A stretch of DNA of 64,000 nt from Lachnospiraceae bacterium. GTDB taxonomy: Bacteria; Bacillota; Clostridia; Lachnospirales; Lachnospiraceae. The stretch spans positions 1-64,000 of the forward strand of contig SVEK01000003.1 of NCBI GenBank assembly GCA_015057405.1, read 5' to 3'. Below are positions 25,668 to 34,772 of this stretch, one piece after another (the stretch's first letter is position 1; every line of letters starts with the position of its first letter). The translations under genes and the position numbers were made by a program. The notes below the pieces were generated by a model. It did not search any database. It had not been told where the DNA came from and worked only from the letters and a program-made list of their open reading frames with translations.

Positions 25668-26858
25668 TTATGCTTCGTACTTCTCAACGATAGTAGCACA
25701 ACCCATACCACCACCGATACAAAGTGTAGCAAGACCCTTCTTAGCATCTTCCCTTGCTTCCATCTCATGAAGAAGTGTTACTAAGATACGGCATCCTGAA
25801 GCTCCAACCGGATGTCCAAGTGCAATTGCACCACCGTTAGGATTGAGCTGCTTATCAACATCAATACCAAGATCTCTTCCTACTGCGATTGACTGAGCAG
25901 CAAATGCTTCGTTAGCCTCGATAATATCGAAGTCTGAAATCTCATATCCTGCCTTAGCCATAACCTTCTGTGTTGCAGGAACAGGACCAATACCCATTAC
26001 CTCAGGTCTGCAACCTGCAAGTCCGCCTGCTATCCATGTTGCCATTGGCTTAACACCAAGTTCCTTAGCTTTTTCTTCTGACATAACGATAACTGCTGCA
26101 GCACCATCGTTGATACCTGATGCATTACCTGCTGTTACGAAACCATCTTTATTAATTGGTCTAAGCTTAGCAAGACCTTCCATTGATGTTCCTGCTCTAG
26201 GACCTTCATCCTTAGCAAACATAACTTCCTGCTTTTTAACCTTAACAGGTACAGGAACGATTTCTTTATCAAATGCGCCATTTGCCTGAGCTGCTTCTGC
26301 CTTCTGCTGACTCTTAAGTGCAAACTCATCAAGCTCTTCACGAGTGATTCCCCACTCTTCACAAATATTATCAGCTGTCTTAATCATATGGTAATCATTA
26401 AATGCATCCCATAATGCATCGTTAACCATACAGTCTTTCATTACTGCATTGTTCATACGATAACCAAAACGAGCCTTGTCAAGTGCGTAAGGAGCCATTG
26501 ACATATTTTCCATACCACCTGCTACAACTACATCAGCCTCACCGGCCAAAATCATCTGAGCAGCCTGGTTAACACAGTTAAGACCTGAACCACATACAAC
26601 GTTCATTGTTACAGCAGGTACTTCATTAGGAATTCCTGCATTGATTGAAGCCTGACGTGCAACGTTCTGTCCAAGACCTGCCTGAATTACACATCCCATG
26701 TATACCTGGTCAACATCCTCGCCTTTGATACCTGCTCTGTTAAGAGCTTCCTTGATAACGATTGAACCAAGTGTTGCTGCAGGAGTTGAACTAAGTGTTC
26801 CTCCCATCGTTCCGATAGCTGTACGACAAGCACCAGCTATAACTACTTTCTTTGCCAT
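25668..26858 (-). CDS. thl: Acetyl-CoA acetyltransferase (thiolase)
   Basis: A 396-residue biosynthetic thiolase condensing two acetyl-CoA to acetoacetyl-CoA. The acylated Cys lies in [14 protein letters not shown] (near residue 88), the [12 protein letters not shown] segment is present, and the C-terminal catalytic motifs are [18 protein letters not shown] and the Cys of [16 protein letters not shown] precedes the ATG. First gene of the butyrate operon. Confidence 0.95.
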   Translation of the reverse strand: MAKKVVIAGACRTAIGTMGGTLSSTPAATLGSIVIKEALNRAGIKGEDVDQVYMGCVIQAGLGQNVARQASINAGIPNEVPAVTMNVVCGSGLNCVNQAAQMILAGEADVVVAGGMENMSMAPYALDKARFGYRMNNAVMKDCMVNDALWDAFNDYHMIKTADNICEEWGITREELDEFALKSQQKAEAAQANGAFDKEIVPVPVKVKKQEVMFAKDEGPRAGTSMEGLAKLRPINKDGFVTAGNASGINDGAAAVIVMSEEKAKELGVKPMATWIAGGLAGCRPEVMGIGPVPATQKVMAKAGYEISDFDIIEANEAFAAQSIAVGRDLGIDVDKQLNPNGGAIALGHPVGASGCRILVTLLHEMEAREDAKKGLATLCIGGGMGCATIVEKYEA

Positions 26859-26904
26859 AGTAATAATCCTCCTTAAAAATATAAAAGAAATAAATATATT
26901 AATT

Positions 26905-26922
26905 CTGCCAGTTACCTGACAG
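26905..26922. promoter_or_regulatory. Inverted repeat upstream of thl
   Basis: CTGCCAG-TTAC-CTGACAG pairs at 6 of 7 positions and lies about 50 bases before the thl start, in the 92-base gap after coaD. It could be an operator or a short hairpin in the leader. It does not match the redox regulator Rex consensus (TTGTTAA-N4-TTAACAA). Confidence 0.35.
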
Positions 26923-26950
26923 TAATCAAACTAAATTAACGGTTTCGCGA

Positions 26951-27430
26951 TTACCTGCACATCTTACTTTCAAGTGCAGCCTTAACCTCCGGCGGCACAA
27001 ATCCCGAAACATCCTGTCCGTAATATGCGACTTCTTTAACTATGGTTGAACTAAGAAATGCATATTCAAGACTTGTTGTAAAAAACATCGTTTCAATATC
27101 AGGAGCAAGACTGTGATTGGTCTGGGCAATCTGCATCTCACTTTCAAAATCAGTTACGGCACGGAGTCCTCTTATTATAATAGAAGCTTCATTGTTCCTT
27201 GCAAAATCAACTGCAAGTCCTTCAAACATCTGAACCCGGACATTATCCAAATCACCGGTAGCCTTTTCAATAAACTCCTTACGCTCCTCCATAGTAAACA
27301 TCGGAGTCTTCTTGCTGTTAACAAGTATTCCTATAATAAGTTCATCAACAACTTTTGCACCACGTCTGATAATATCAAGATGACCAAATGTCACCGGGTC
27401 AAAACTTCCGGTATATACCGCTTTAACCAT
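26951..27430 (-). CDS. coaD: Phosphopantetheine adenylyltransferase
   Basis: A 159-residue enzyme of coenzyme A synthesis that adenylates 4'-phosphopantetheine. Nucleotidyltransferase motifs are intact: [14 protein letters not shown] (with the HxGH-like GHLD) and [12 protein letters not shown]. Start at ATG 27430 (CGAGGT upstream), giving the normal family length. It is placed directly upstream of the thiolase operon on the same strand; CoA supply next to a pathway consuming CoA esters may be meaningful or accidental. Confidence 0.95.
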   Translation of the reverse strand: MVKAVYTGSFDPVTFGHLDIIRRGAKVVDELIIGILVNSKKTPMFTMEERKEFIEKATGDLDNVRVQMFEGLAVDFARNNEASIIIRGLRAVTDFESEMQIAQTNHSLAPDIETMFFTTSLEYAFLSSTIVKEVAYYGQDVSGFVPPEVKAALESKMCR

Positions 27431-27513
27431 ACCAGTACCTCGTATTTTTCTGAGACTTTGATAAAAAATTATCAATCTTTTCCCTAATAAAAGTCAAAAC
27501 CAAATGACATGGC

Positions 27514-27542
27514 TTGACCATATTAATTACCAATGCTAAAAT
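27514..27542 (+). promoter_or_regulatory. SigmaA-type promoter of the CoA-transferase gene
   Basis: TTGACC, 17-base spacer, TAAAAT, ending 73 bases before the ATG of the CoA-transferase. It lies in the 185-base gap between the divergent coaD and CoA-transferase genes. Confidence 0.65.
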
Positions 27543-27615
27543 GATTATATTACAAAACTGTGCAAATAACAACAAAAAAATTATAAAGTTATTGTACATG
27601 ATTAAGGAGGATATT

Positions 27616-28959
27616 ATGGATTATCAAAAAATGTATAAAGAAAAACTAGTTTCTGCTAAAGAAGCAGCTGCAGTTGTAAAGTCAGGTGACTGGGTTGACT
27701 ACGGCTGGACAACTACTACTCCGGTAGCAATTGATGCAGAACTTGCCAAGAGAATGCCGGAACTTACAGACGTTCATATAAGAGGCGGAATACTCATGTG
27801 GGTTCCTGAGATATTCAAGATAGATGACCCTGCTGCTCACTTTGACTGGAACTCATGGCATATGGGCGGCATTGAACGTAAAGCTGCTGCACAGGGCTTT
27901 GCATTCTACTCACCAATCCGTTATTCAGAGCTTCCTCGCTACTACAGAGACGGCGCATGCAAAAACAATGTTGCTTATTTCCAGGTTGCTCCAATGGACG
28001 AACACGGATATTTCAACTTCGGACCAAGTGCTTCTCACATGATGGCAGTTTGCGAAACCTCAAAAACAATAGTTGTGGAAGTTAATGAAAATATGCCTCG
28101 TTGCTTAGGCGGAATGGAAGAAGCAGTTCACATTTCTAAAGTTGATATGATTGTTGAAGGTGACAATCCTAACATTGCTGAACTTTCTGCAGGCGGTCCT
28201 GCTACAGAAGTTGATAAAACTGTTGCAAAACTTATCGTTAATGAACTTTCAGACGGTTGCTGCTTACAGCTTGGTATCGGCGGTATGCCTAATGCGGTTG
28301 GCTCTCTCATTGCCGAATCAGATCTTAAAGATCTTGGCGTACACACAGAGATGTACGTAGACGCATTTGTTGACATAGCCAATGCCGGTAAGATAACAGG
28401 CGCACAAAAGAATATAGACCGATTCCGTCAGACATATGCTTTTGCTGCCGGAACCAAAAAGCTTTACGATTATCTTGATAACAATCCTGAATGTATGAGT
28501 GCAGCCGTAAGCTACACTAACGACATTCGCTCAATATCAGCGCTTGATAACTTTATTTCAATCAACAACACTGTTGACATCGACCTTTTCGGTCAGGTAA
28601 ATGCAGAATCAGCAGGAACTAAAAACATCAGCGGTGCCGGCGGACAGCTCGACTTCGTACTTGGTGCCTACCTTTCAAAAGGCGGCAAGAGCTTTATCTG
28701 CTGTTCATCAACATTTACAACAAAAACAGGCGAGCTCAAATCCCGTATCAATCCAACTTTAGCACCGGGCTCAATCGTTACAGACACACGCGCTAACGTA
28801 CATTACTTTGTTACAGAGTACGGTATGGTTAACCTTAAAGGTCTTCCAACCTGGCAAAAAGCCGAAGCAATCATCTCTGTAGCACATCCTGATTTTAGAG
28901 ATCAGTTGATTAAAGACGCTGAAAAGATGAACATCTGGAGAAGAAGCAACAAAATCTGA
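27616..28959 (+). CDS. but: Butyryl-CoA:acetate CoA-transferase
   Basis: A 447-residue family I-type CoA-transferase (4-hydroxybutyrate/acetyl-CoA hydrolase family). The catalytic Glu lies in [12 protein letters not shown], with [20 protein letters not shown] following. In butyrate-forming Lachnospiraceae this enzyme exchanges CoA between butyryl-CoA and acetate, releasing butyrate; the nearby complete pathway supports that over a propionate or 4-hydroxybutyrate role. Start at ATG 27616 with AAGGAGG 6 bases upstream; an apparent earlier TTG coincides with the -35 box and cannot be the start. It is divergent from coaD and the butyrate operon. Confidence 0.9.
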   Translation: MDYQKMYKEKLVSAKEAAAVVKSGDWVDYGWTTTTPVAIDAELAKRMPELTDVHIRGGILMWVPEIFKIDDPAAHFDWNSWHMGGIERKAAAQGFAFYSPIRYSELPRYYRDGACKNNVAYFQVAPMDEHGYFNFGPSASHMMAVCETSKTIVVEVNENMPRCLGGMEEAVHISKVDMIVEGDNPNIAELSAGGPATEVDKTVAKLIVNELSDGCCLQLGIGGMPNAVGSLIAESDLKDLGVHTEMYVDAFVDIANAGKITGAQKNIDRFRQTYAFAAGTKKLYDYLDNNPECMSAAVSYTNDIRSISALDNFISINNTVDIDLFGQVNAESAGTKNISGAGGQLDFVLGAYLSKGGKSFICCSSTFTTKTGELKSRINPTLAPGSIVTDTRANVHYFVTEYGMVNLKGLPTWQKAEAIISVAHPDFRDQLIKDAEKMNIWRRSNKI

Positions 28960-28992
28960 TAAATACTCACATAATTCATAAAACCAATAACA

Positions 28993-29040
28993 ATACCCCC
29001 GGTCATATCCTAAAATGATATTTCCGGGGGTTATATTATT
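28993..29040 (+). terminator. Terminator after the CoA-transferase gene
   Basis: TACCCCCGG pairs with CCGGGGGTTA, enclosing a smaller TCATAT/ATGATA stem, followed by TATATTATTTATATTTTTA. It lies 35 bases after the stop codon. Confidence 0.75.
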
Positions 29041-29123
29041 TATATTTTTATTCGAACCGCCAGCTTATTATCCGGCAATATCCGGTGTAACACGTTCACA
29101 CTTTATCCGAACTGTCAGCCGGC

Positions 29124-30482
29124 TTATTTTCCTACAACATCCAGTACAACATATTCTGCCCTGCAGCCGGTTCTGAACTTGATTTCCCAATTAGAAATTC
29201 CTGATGTAACCACATATACCGTATCATCATTTTCTCTAAGTCCGTACGACATCTCGTCTATGCCGAGCCATTGTCCCATTCTGTTAAACGGAAACAACTG
29301 GCCTGCATGGGTATGACCTGAAAATACAAGATTGACTCCGGCAGCCTTAAGGTCAGCATACTCACTGGGCTGGTGGTCAAGAACAATCATATACTTGTCC
29401 TTGTCAAGTTCTTTAGTCAGTTCCTTTGGGGTCATTCTTACAGTTGCATCCTTTGTTCCTTTTTTACTGCGTCCGAAAGAACGGTCTTTACGTCCTATAA
29501 TATAAAATCTGTCATCTATAAGAACCGATTCATCTTGCAAAACCGTGACGTTATTATTTTCAAGTTCCCGAACCATATCTTCACCGTCGTAACCACGATA
29601 CTCTTTGGGATAATATCCCCCGTCATGATTTCCAAACGAATAGTACACACCATAAGTAGTCCGCAATTTCCCAAGGGCTTTACAAGCATCAATCATATCC
29701 TGCTTCGAAGTTTCATCATCAACATAATCTCCGGTCACTAAAACCACATCCGGATTCTCGGACTGAATAACCTCGATATGTTTGTTAAACTCTTTTCCCG
29801 AAAACGTTGAACCTATATGAGAATCTGCAATTTGAACAATTCGTATATTGCCTTTACATTTATCTGATGACACCGTATAATACGTCGCTCTGACATTATG
29901 TGCCAGCGCCCAGCCTATCGTCATATAAATTCCGGTAAAAACAATAGCAATTATCCCTTCATAATATATTTTTCGCTTGGTTGTGTTACTGTCTGTATCC
30001 GAACTATCAGCATATTGCATGCCAGTCGTACACTGCATGCCATCTGTACTCTGGGCACCATTCGTATTCTGCATGCCATCTATGTTCTGCGCTCCATCTG
30101 TACTCTGCGCTCCATTCGTATTCTGCATGCCATCTATGTTCTGCGCTCCATCTGTACACTTCACACCATCCGCGCTCTGAATGTCATCTTTAGCAAACAA
30201 ACCGTACTTATCTACAATTTTGCCAATTAACTTTCCCAGCCCATCGCTAATAATCCAGAATACCATAAGATGTATTATCACTATTACAGTATTAATCATT
30301 CCGACAAACAGATAAACATTTACTACTGCACAGGCCAGAATAGTGTAACTGATAATATACTTAATTAACTTTCTGCCTCCGGACAATCTCTTAACAAAAC
30401 TGAATTTTCCAATCCGGTTGGCAAGATACACGATTCCCAATGCACCAAACAGAATAAGTGCCAATATGATAAATAACCACAT
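29124..30482 (-). CDS. Membrane metallophosphoesterase with internal peptide repeats
   Basis: A 452-residue protein. N-terminal hydrophobic segments (about 1-20, 40-85) and one near 175-195 flank a cytoplasmic-type linker; residues about 215-450 form a calcineurin-like phosphoesterase with all metal motifs (IADSHIG, GDYVDD, GNHDGG, DHQPSEYA, GHTHAGQ). The linker (about 102-160) is a hexapeptide-like array of the form (A/M)Q-x-x-(D/N)-G, encoded by tandem DNA repeats. The domain resembles YkuE-type enzymes that act on membrane lipids or nucleotides; the substrate is unknown. GGAG precedes the ATG. The stretch after the stop (29040-29123) looks like an imperfect duplication of the gene's own 3' end. 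Confidence 0.82.
   Translation of the reverse strand: MWLFIILALILFGALGIVYLANRIGKFSFVKRLSGGRKLIKYIISYTILACAVVNVYLFVGMINTVIVIIHLMVFWIISDGLGKLIGKIVDKYGLFAKDDIQSADGVKCTDGAQNIDGMQNTNGAQSTDGAQNIDGMQNTNGAQSTDGMQCTTGMQYADSSDTDSNTTKRKIYYEGIIAIVFTGIYMTIGWALAHNVRATYYTVSSDKCKGNIRIVQIADSHIGSTFSGKEFNKHIEVIQSENPDVVLVTGDYVDDETSKQDMIDACKALGKLRTTYGVYYSFGNHDGGYYPKEYRGYDGEDMVRELENNNVTVLQDESVLIDDRFYIIGRKDRSFGRSKKGTKDATVRMTPKELTKELDKDKYMIVLDHQPSEYADLKAAGVNLVFSGHTHAGQLFPFNRMGQWLGIDEMSYGLRENDDTVYVVTSGISNWEIKFRTGCRAEYVVLDVVGK
30023..30180 (-). repeat. In-frame tandem repeats inside the metallophosphoesterase gene
   Basis: About nine 18-base units (one hexapeptide each) are arranged partly as two longer 54-base blocks, each coding for MQNTNGAQSTDGAQNIDG-like peptides. 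All units keep the frame. Such arrays vary in copy number by slippage. Confidence 0.8.
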
Positions 30483-30594
30483 AATCTACAACTCCATTCA
30501 CATATCATGTCCGCACGAGTTAACATTAACCCGCTCTCCTGCGCATATTCTGTCGGTAGCTTCTTGGCTTTCTCGGCATTGCTTTCGTCAGGTT

Positions 30595-31647
30595 CTAATC
30601 TGTACTCTTAAGTTCTTTCCACAGTTCATTGTACAACTCAACTGTTGCTTCATCAGTCTGTGTACACACTTCACAATTGGCTATGTCTTCTTTTGTCGGA
30701 ACAATTGCCGGATTGTTTTTCAATTCATCAGGCATCATCTCAACAGCCGCTTCGTTTGGTGTGGAGTAATATATATATTCAAAGTTTTTATATGCTATAT
30801 CATCTCTGCAAAGATAGTCAAGGAACTTAGCTGCCGCTTCGGTATTCTTACATTTTTTTGTAACAACCCACGAATCAATCCATACATTAGAACCTTCCTT
30901 TGGTACCACATAAGCCAAGTCCTCGTTGTATTCATGCCCAAGATATGCTTCTCCCGAATAAACTACAGCCATTGCAGCATTACCGGCAACAACTTCATCT
31001 CGTGCCTCGTCAACCAGATATGCCTGTACATCAGGTTTCTGCTTCTGAAGAAGGTCTTTTGCCTCACGAAGTTCCTCTTCACTGGTTGTATTAAGTGAAT
31101 ATCCGAGATATTTCAAAGTAACCATAAATGTATCACGCTGGCTGTTCTGCATAATAATGTCATTTTTATATTGACCATTAAATAACACTTCCCAGCTGTC
31201 AATCGGCTCTTTAACCTTGGTCGTGTCGTACAACAGACCTACCGTTCCGTAAAAATACGGCAACGAATATTTATTACCCGGGTCAAACGCTTCCGAAAAC
31301 TTCCAGTACTCATCACCTATGTTTCCTGCATTTTCCATTGATGCAAAATCAACCGGCTGTGCTTCACCCTCATCAATAAGTCGCTTAACCATATAATCAG
31401 AAGTACACAACAAATCGTAATCTATTGCACCTGACATATATTTGGTGTACATTTCTTCCGGAGTAAGCGCCTCCTCGTATAACACTTCTATTCCCGTCTC
31501 ATCAGTAAATGATTTAAGCACATCGGGGTCAATATACTCTCCGTAGTTAATTACCGTAAGTGTATTAGCATCCCCTTTTTGGCCACAGGCAGCAAGACAC
31601 AGCGTAGCAACCGCCGCTGTCAACATAGTAATGATTTTCCTCTTCAT
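30595..31647 (-). CDS. potD: Spermidine/putrescine-binding lipoprotein
   Basis: A 350-residue extracellular substrate-binding lipoprotein of the polyamine ABC importer. The signal ends in the lipobox LAAC (Cys near residue 22). Family features include LTVINYGEYIDPDVL at the mature N-terminus, DLLCTSDYMVKRL, PYFYGTVGLLYD and DSWVVTKKCKN. Start at ATG 31647, nine bases after GGAAGG; a GTG two codons earlier is too close. Last gene of potABCD. The 112 bases between it and the phosphoesterase gene form a GC-richer spacer without recognisable gene. Confidence 0.93.
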   Translation of the reverse strand: MKRKIITMLTAAVATLCLAACGQKGDANTLTVINYGEYIDPDVLKSFTDETGIEVLYEEALTPEEMYTKYMSGAIDYDLLCTSDYMVKRLIDEGEAQPVDFASMENAGNIGDEYWKFSEAFDPGNKYSLPYFYGTVGLLYDTTKVKEPIDSWEVLFNGQYKNDIIMQNSQRDTFMVTLKYLGYSLNTTSEEELREAKDLLQKQKPDVQAYLVDEARDEVVAGNAAMAVVYSGEAYLGHEYNEDLAYVVPKEGSNVWIDSWVVTKKCKNTEAAAKFLDYLCRDDIAYKNFEYIYYSTPNEAAVEMMPDELKNNPAIVPTKEDIANCEVCTQTDEATVELYNELWKELKSTD

Positions 31648-31727
31648 TTTCACAATCCTTCCTTTATTGTAATAATTGTATCAAGACATGCAAAACGTTG
31701 TTTTTAATTGTGATACTACATCGCAAA

Positions 31728-32537
31728 TTATCTGACACGTTCCACATTGTCTTTCATATGTTCTGCTTCGCTGTTTGCGGACATCTTATTTACAATAATA
31801 AGTATAACCAGAATAACAGCGAAAATAATGGTGGATAATGCGTACATTTCAGGTTTAATACCCTTTCTTATCTCACCATATATCATTGTTGACAACGTAT
31901 TAACTCCGGCACCTTTTGTAAAATATGTTATTACAAAATCGTCCATGGACATTGTCAGTGCCATAAAGAACCCGGCAACTACCCCACTTGCAATCTGAGG
32001 CAGAACTATTTTGAAAAATGCATACACACTTCCCGCCCCCAGGTCTCTGGCCGCTTCATATATATGAACATTCATACCCCTTAATTTCGGCATAACCGAA
32101 AGAATTACATATGGAATTCCAAATGTAATGTGCGCAATAAGCACACTGGTGAATCCAAGGGGTAAAAACTTAACAAACCAAAGCATCATGGCAATACCGG
32201 TTACGATATCGGCATTAAGAATCGGAATATTGGTAATAGACATCACAACAGAATATCCATTTTTACGCATATTTTGAATTCCCAAAGCTGCCAGCACACC
32301 GATAATTGTTGCAATAGCTGCCGACACCAACCCGAGAACCAACGTAGTTTGCAACGCATCAAGAATCTGCTGATTGCTGAACAATTTAACATACCATTCA
32401 AATGTAAAGCCCTCCCAAACCACTCTGGAACGAGAGGAATTAAAAGACAACACTATAAGAACAAGAATCGGTATATACAAGAACAAGATAATTAACGCAA
32501 GATAAAACTTTGCAAATGCATTTTTAATTCTTACCAT
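31728..32537 (-). CDS. potC: Spermidine/putrescine ABC permease PotC
   Basis: A 269-residue permease with six membrane segments and the cytoplasmic EAA loop (EAARDLGAGSVYAFFKIVLP, near residue 160) that contacts the ATPase. It overlaps potB by 7 bases, so the two are probably translationally coupled. Forms the membrane channel with PotB for polyamine uptake. Confidence 0.93.
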   Translation of the reverse strand: MVRIKNAFAKFYLALIILFLYIPILVLIVLSFNSSRSRVVWEGFTFEWYVKLFSNQQILDALQTTLVLGLVSAAIATIIGVLAALGIQNMRKNGYSVVMSITNIPILNADIVTGIAMMLWFVKFLPLGFTSVLIAHITFGIPYVILSVMPKLRGMNVHIYEAARDLGAGSVYAFFKIVLPQIASGVVAGFFMALTMSMDDFVITYFTKGAGVNTLSTMIYGEIRKGIKPEMYALSTIIFAVILVILIIVNKMSANSEAEHMKDNVERVR

Positions 32538-33352
32538 AATCCACCATCCCTTTCTCCATGGTCATTTTTCATTGTGAATGCCAGACCCAGCATAACCATA
32601 ACCATGAGGGAAATGGACAATCCGCTTCCCAGATGCCAGTTCATTGATTTCATAAACTCCTGCTCTATGATATTACCTATAAGCTGAACCTTACCGCCTC
32701 CCAATATATCTGCAATAACAAAGGATGTCATGGCAGGAACAAATACCATTACAATCCCGCTAAGCATTCCCGGAATCGACAACGGCAAAATTATCTTTTT
32801 GAATATATTTAATTTTCCGGCACCCAAATCTCTTGCCGCATCTATCACATCTTCGTCAATGTCAGAAATCGCATTGAATACCGGCATAATCATATAAGGC
32901 AGGAAATCATAAACCATTCCTATCATAAGAGCAACCGGAGTGTTAGCAATCTCCAGCGGTTTTAATCCAATTGAAGCAAGGAGAAGATTCAGAAGTCCGT
33001 TTTTAGACAAAATCATCTGCCATGCAAGTATTCTGAGAATAAAATTCATCCACATTGGAAGGATTAATATAAATAACGTAAATCCGTTTTTTCTGAATTT
33101 CATACTTCTAAGTACAAGCGCCGTGGGATATGCAAGCAATATACAAATAACAGTACAACCAACTGCAATCGCCAAAGAAAACAGCAATGCCTGTCCATTT
33201 ATCGAATCACCAATAGCAAATATATTTTCAAATGTTATGTTGCCTTCTTTATCAGTCATTGCACTGATGGCTATTGCAATCAGCGGGCATATAACAAAAC
33301 CTATCATCCATATCAAATATGGTGTTGCAGGAAGTCTCTTCTTCACCTTCAC
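32531..33352 (-). CDS. potB: Spermidine/putrescine ABC permease PotB
   Basis: A 273-residue permease with six membrane segments, the motif PTALVLRSMKFRKNG, and the EAA-type loop DAARDLGAGKLNIFKKIILP. The start is uncertain: GTG 33352 (or 33346) follows ACGAGGAG closely and gives a normal-length protein beginning just before KKRLPATPYLIW; an ATG at 33373 has no good ribosome-binding site. Pairs with PotC. The 135-base gap to potA includes the palindrome GACGATTATCGTC. Confidence 0.9.
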   Translation of the reverse strand: MKVKKRLPATPYLIWMIGFVICPLIAIAISAMTDKEGNITFENIFAIGDSINGQALLFSLAIAVGCTVICILLAYPTALVLRSMKFRKNGFTLFILILPMWMNFILRILAWQMILSKNGLLNLLLASIGLKPLEIANTPVALMIGMVYDFLPYMIMPVFNAISDIDEDVIDAARDLGAGKLNIFKKIILPLSIPGMLSGIVMVFVPAMTSFVIADILGGGKVQLIGNIIEQEFMKSMNWHLGSGLSISLMVMVMLGLAFTMKNDHGERDGGLW

Positions 33353-33487
33353 ATTACTCCTCGTACTTATCATTTCATCTATCTGTAATCCATAAACCAA
33401 GAGGGGGTCCTTTGAAATGCCGGCGCGAACGCTAATCGTCTGCCTCTTTGCAAGTTCCTCGTCGGACGATAATCGTCTGAAATTAAT

Positions 33488-34555
33488 TTATTCCTTGATT
33501 ATCTCTTCATCCGATGACTTTGGCTTATGCATAACATGTATATTATCCGGCATAATATATAATCCCACCGTACTTCCGGCTACCGGCGCATTGACGCTCT
33601 GGCATTTCCATTCACAGCCTTCCGCCAGAACTATAATTTCATAATACGCTCCTTTGTATAAAACTGATGTTACCGTTCCCGAATAATATCCCTTATCTTC
33701 CGTAGTAATCTCAACATCCTCAGGTCTAAGTACCACATCCACCTTCTCACCGGCACCAAACCCTTCATCAACACAATCTATCTGTTTACCGTGAATCTGA
33801 ACAACACGGTCTTTAATCATTATTCCATCAAATATATTACTCTCCCCAATAAAGTCTGCAACAAACGCATTTTGCGGTTCATCATATATCGACAGCGAAG
33901 TTCCCATCTGCTGAATAATACCCTTATTCATAACCACGATTTTATCAGACATTGTAAGAGCTTCTTCCTGGTCATGAGTCACATATATAAATGTAATTCC
34001 CAGTTCTTTTTTCAGCTTAATGAGTTCGTTTTGCATCTCATGGCGCAACTTTAAGTCAAGCGCACCCAACGGCTCATCCAATAAAAGCAGAGCCGGTTCG
34101 TTAACTATAGCTCTTGCAATGGCGATTCTTTGCTGTTGTCCACCGGAAAGCGCCATTGGATTACGTTTCTCATATCCATCCAAATTGACGAGCTTTAACG
34201 CATATTTAATTTTATCAGAAATGTATGCCTTACTTTTTTTCTTAAGTTTTAATCCAAAAGCAATATTCTCCTCAACATTCATATGAGGAAACAACGAATA
34301 CTTCTGAAAAACAGTATTAACATTTCGCCTTTCCGGAGCAAGCTTTGTAATATCTTCTCCCTCAAATAAAACACTACCCTCATCCGGCCACACAAACCCT
34401 CCGATTATCCTAAGGGTTGTTGATTTGCCGCAGCCTGACGGTCCAAGCAGAGTAATAAACTCATTTCGTCCTATTTCAAGGTTAAAATTATCAAGAACCT
34501 TCTTACCATCAAATGATTTTGTTATTCCCCGTAATTCAAGTATGTTGTCACCCAT
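33488..34555 (-). CDS. potA: Spermidine/putrescine ABC transporter ATPase
   Basis: A 355-residue ATPase: Walker [10 protein letters not shown], signature [14 protein letters not shown], Walker [13 protein letters not shown]-loop YVTHDQEEA, then a C-terminal TOBE/OB domain (about 230-345) typical of PotA. ATG 34555 is preceded by AAGGAG. First gene of potA-potB-potC-potD on the minus strand, which imports polyamines using ATP. Confidence 0.94.
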   Translation of the reverse strand: MGDNILELRGITKSFDGKKVLDNFNLEIGRNEFITLLGPSGCGKSTTLRIIGGFVWPDEGSVLFEGEDITKLAPERRNVNTVFQKYSLFPHMNVEENIAFGLKLKKKSKAYISDKIKYALKLVNLDGYEKRNPMALSGGQQQRIAIARAIVNEPALLLLDEPLGALDLKLRHEMQNELIKLKKELGITFIYVTHDQEEALTMSDKIVVMNKGIIQQMGTSLSIYDEPQNAFVADFIGESNIFDGIMIKDRVVQIHGKQIDCVDEGFGAGEKVDVVLRPEDVEITTEDKGYYSGTVTSVLYKGAYYEIIVLAEGCEWKCQSVNAPVAGSTVGLYIMPDNIHVMHKPKSSDEEIIKE

Positions 34556-34572
34556 CAACTTCTCCTTTATCT

Positions 34573-34772
34573 GCCCTTGTTTATCTTTTTACACGCGCAG
34601 TTTGCGTTTATGTACTCATCTGAAGCTTTACGCACAGCTTTTTCGTTTTGCCTTTGTTTGGCTCTTTACACGCGTAGTTTACGTTTATGTACTCATCTGA
34701 AGCTTTACACACCGTTTTTTCGTTTTGCCCTCGTTTAACTCTTTACTCACGCAGTTTTTTTTCGTTTCTCAA
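34573..34772. repeat. Tandem ~87-base repeat upstream of potA
   Basis: Two nearly full units and one partial unit, each containing ACACGCG(C/T)AGTTT(G/A)CGTTTATG, the identical block GTACTCATCTGAAGCTTTAC and a TTTTTCGTTTTGCC end. The identical 20-base core suggests recent duplication. In one minus-strand frame the unit nearest potA is open (peptide [15 protein letters not shown]) and its stop overlaps the potA ribosome-binding site; there is no convincing start for it. Confidence 0.8.

Noticed and set aside
26859..26950. Rex operator upstream of thl
   Set aside because: No TTGTTAA-N4-TTAACAA-like sequence; only an unrelated CTGCCAG/CTGACAG inverted repeat is seen.
27514..27615. N-terminal extension of the CoA-transferase from a TTG at 27514
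   Set aside because: The TTG is part of a -35 box, a -10 follows 17 bases later, and AAGGAGG lies just before ATG 27616.
29898..30230. Plus-strand open frames opposite the hexapeptide repeats
   Set aside because: Shadows of the repeat array in the metallophosphoesterase gene, which has complete catalytic motifs on the minus strand.
34573..34772. Possible CRISPR array
   Set aside because: The repeated units are contiguous and about 87 bases long, without regular short repeats and unique spacers; no cas genes are present.
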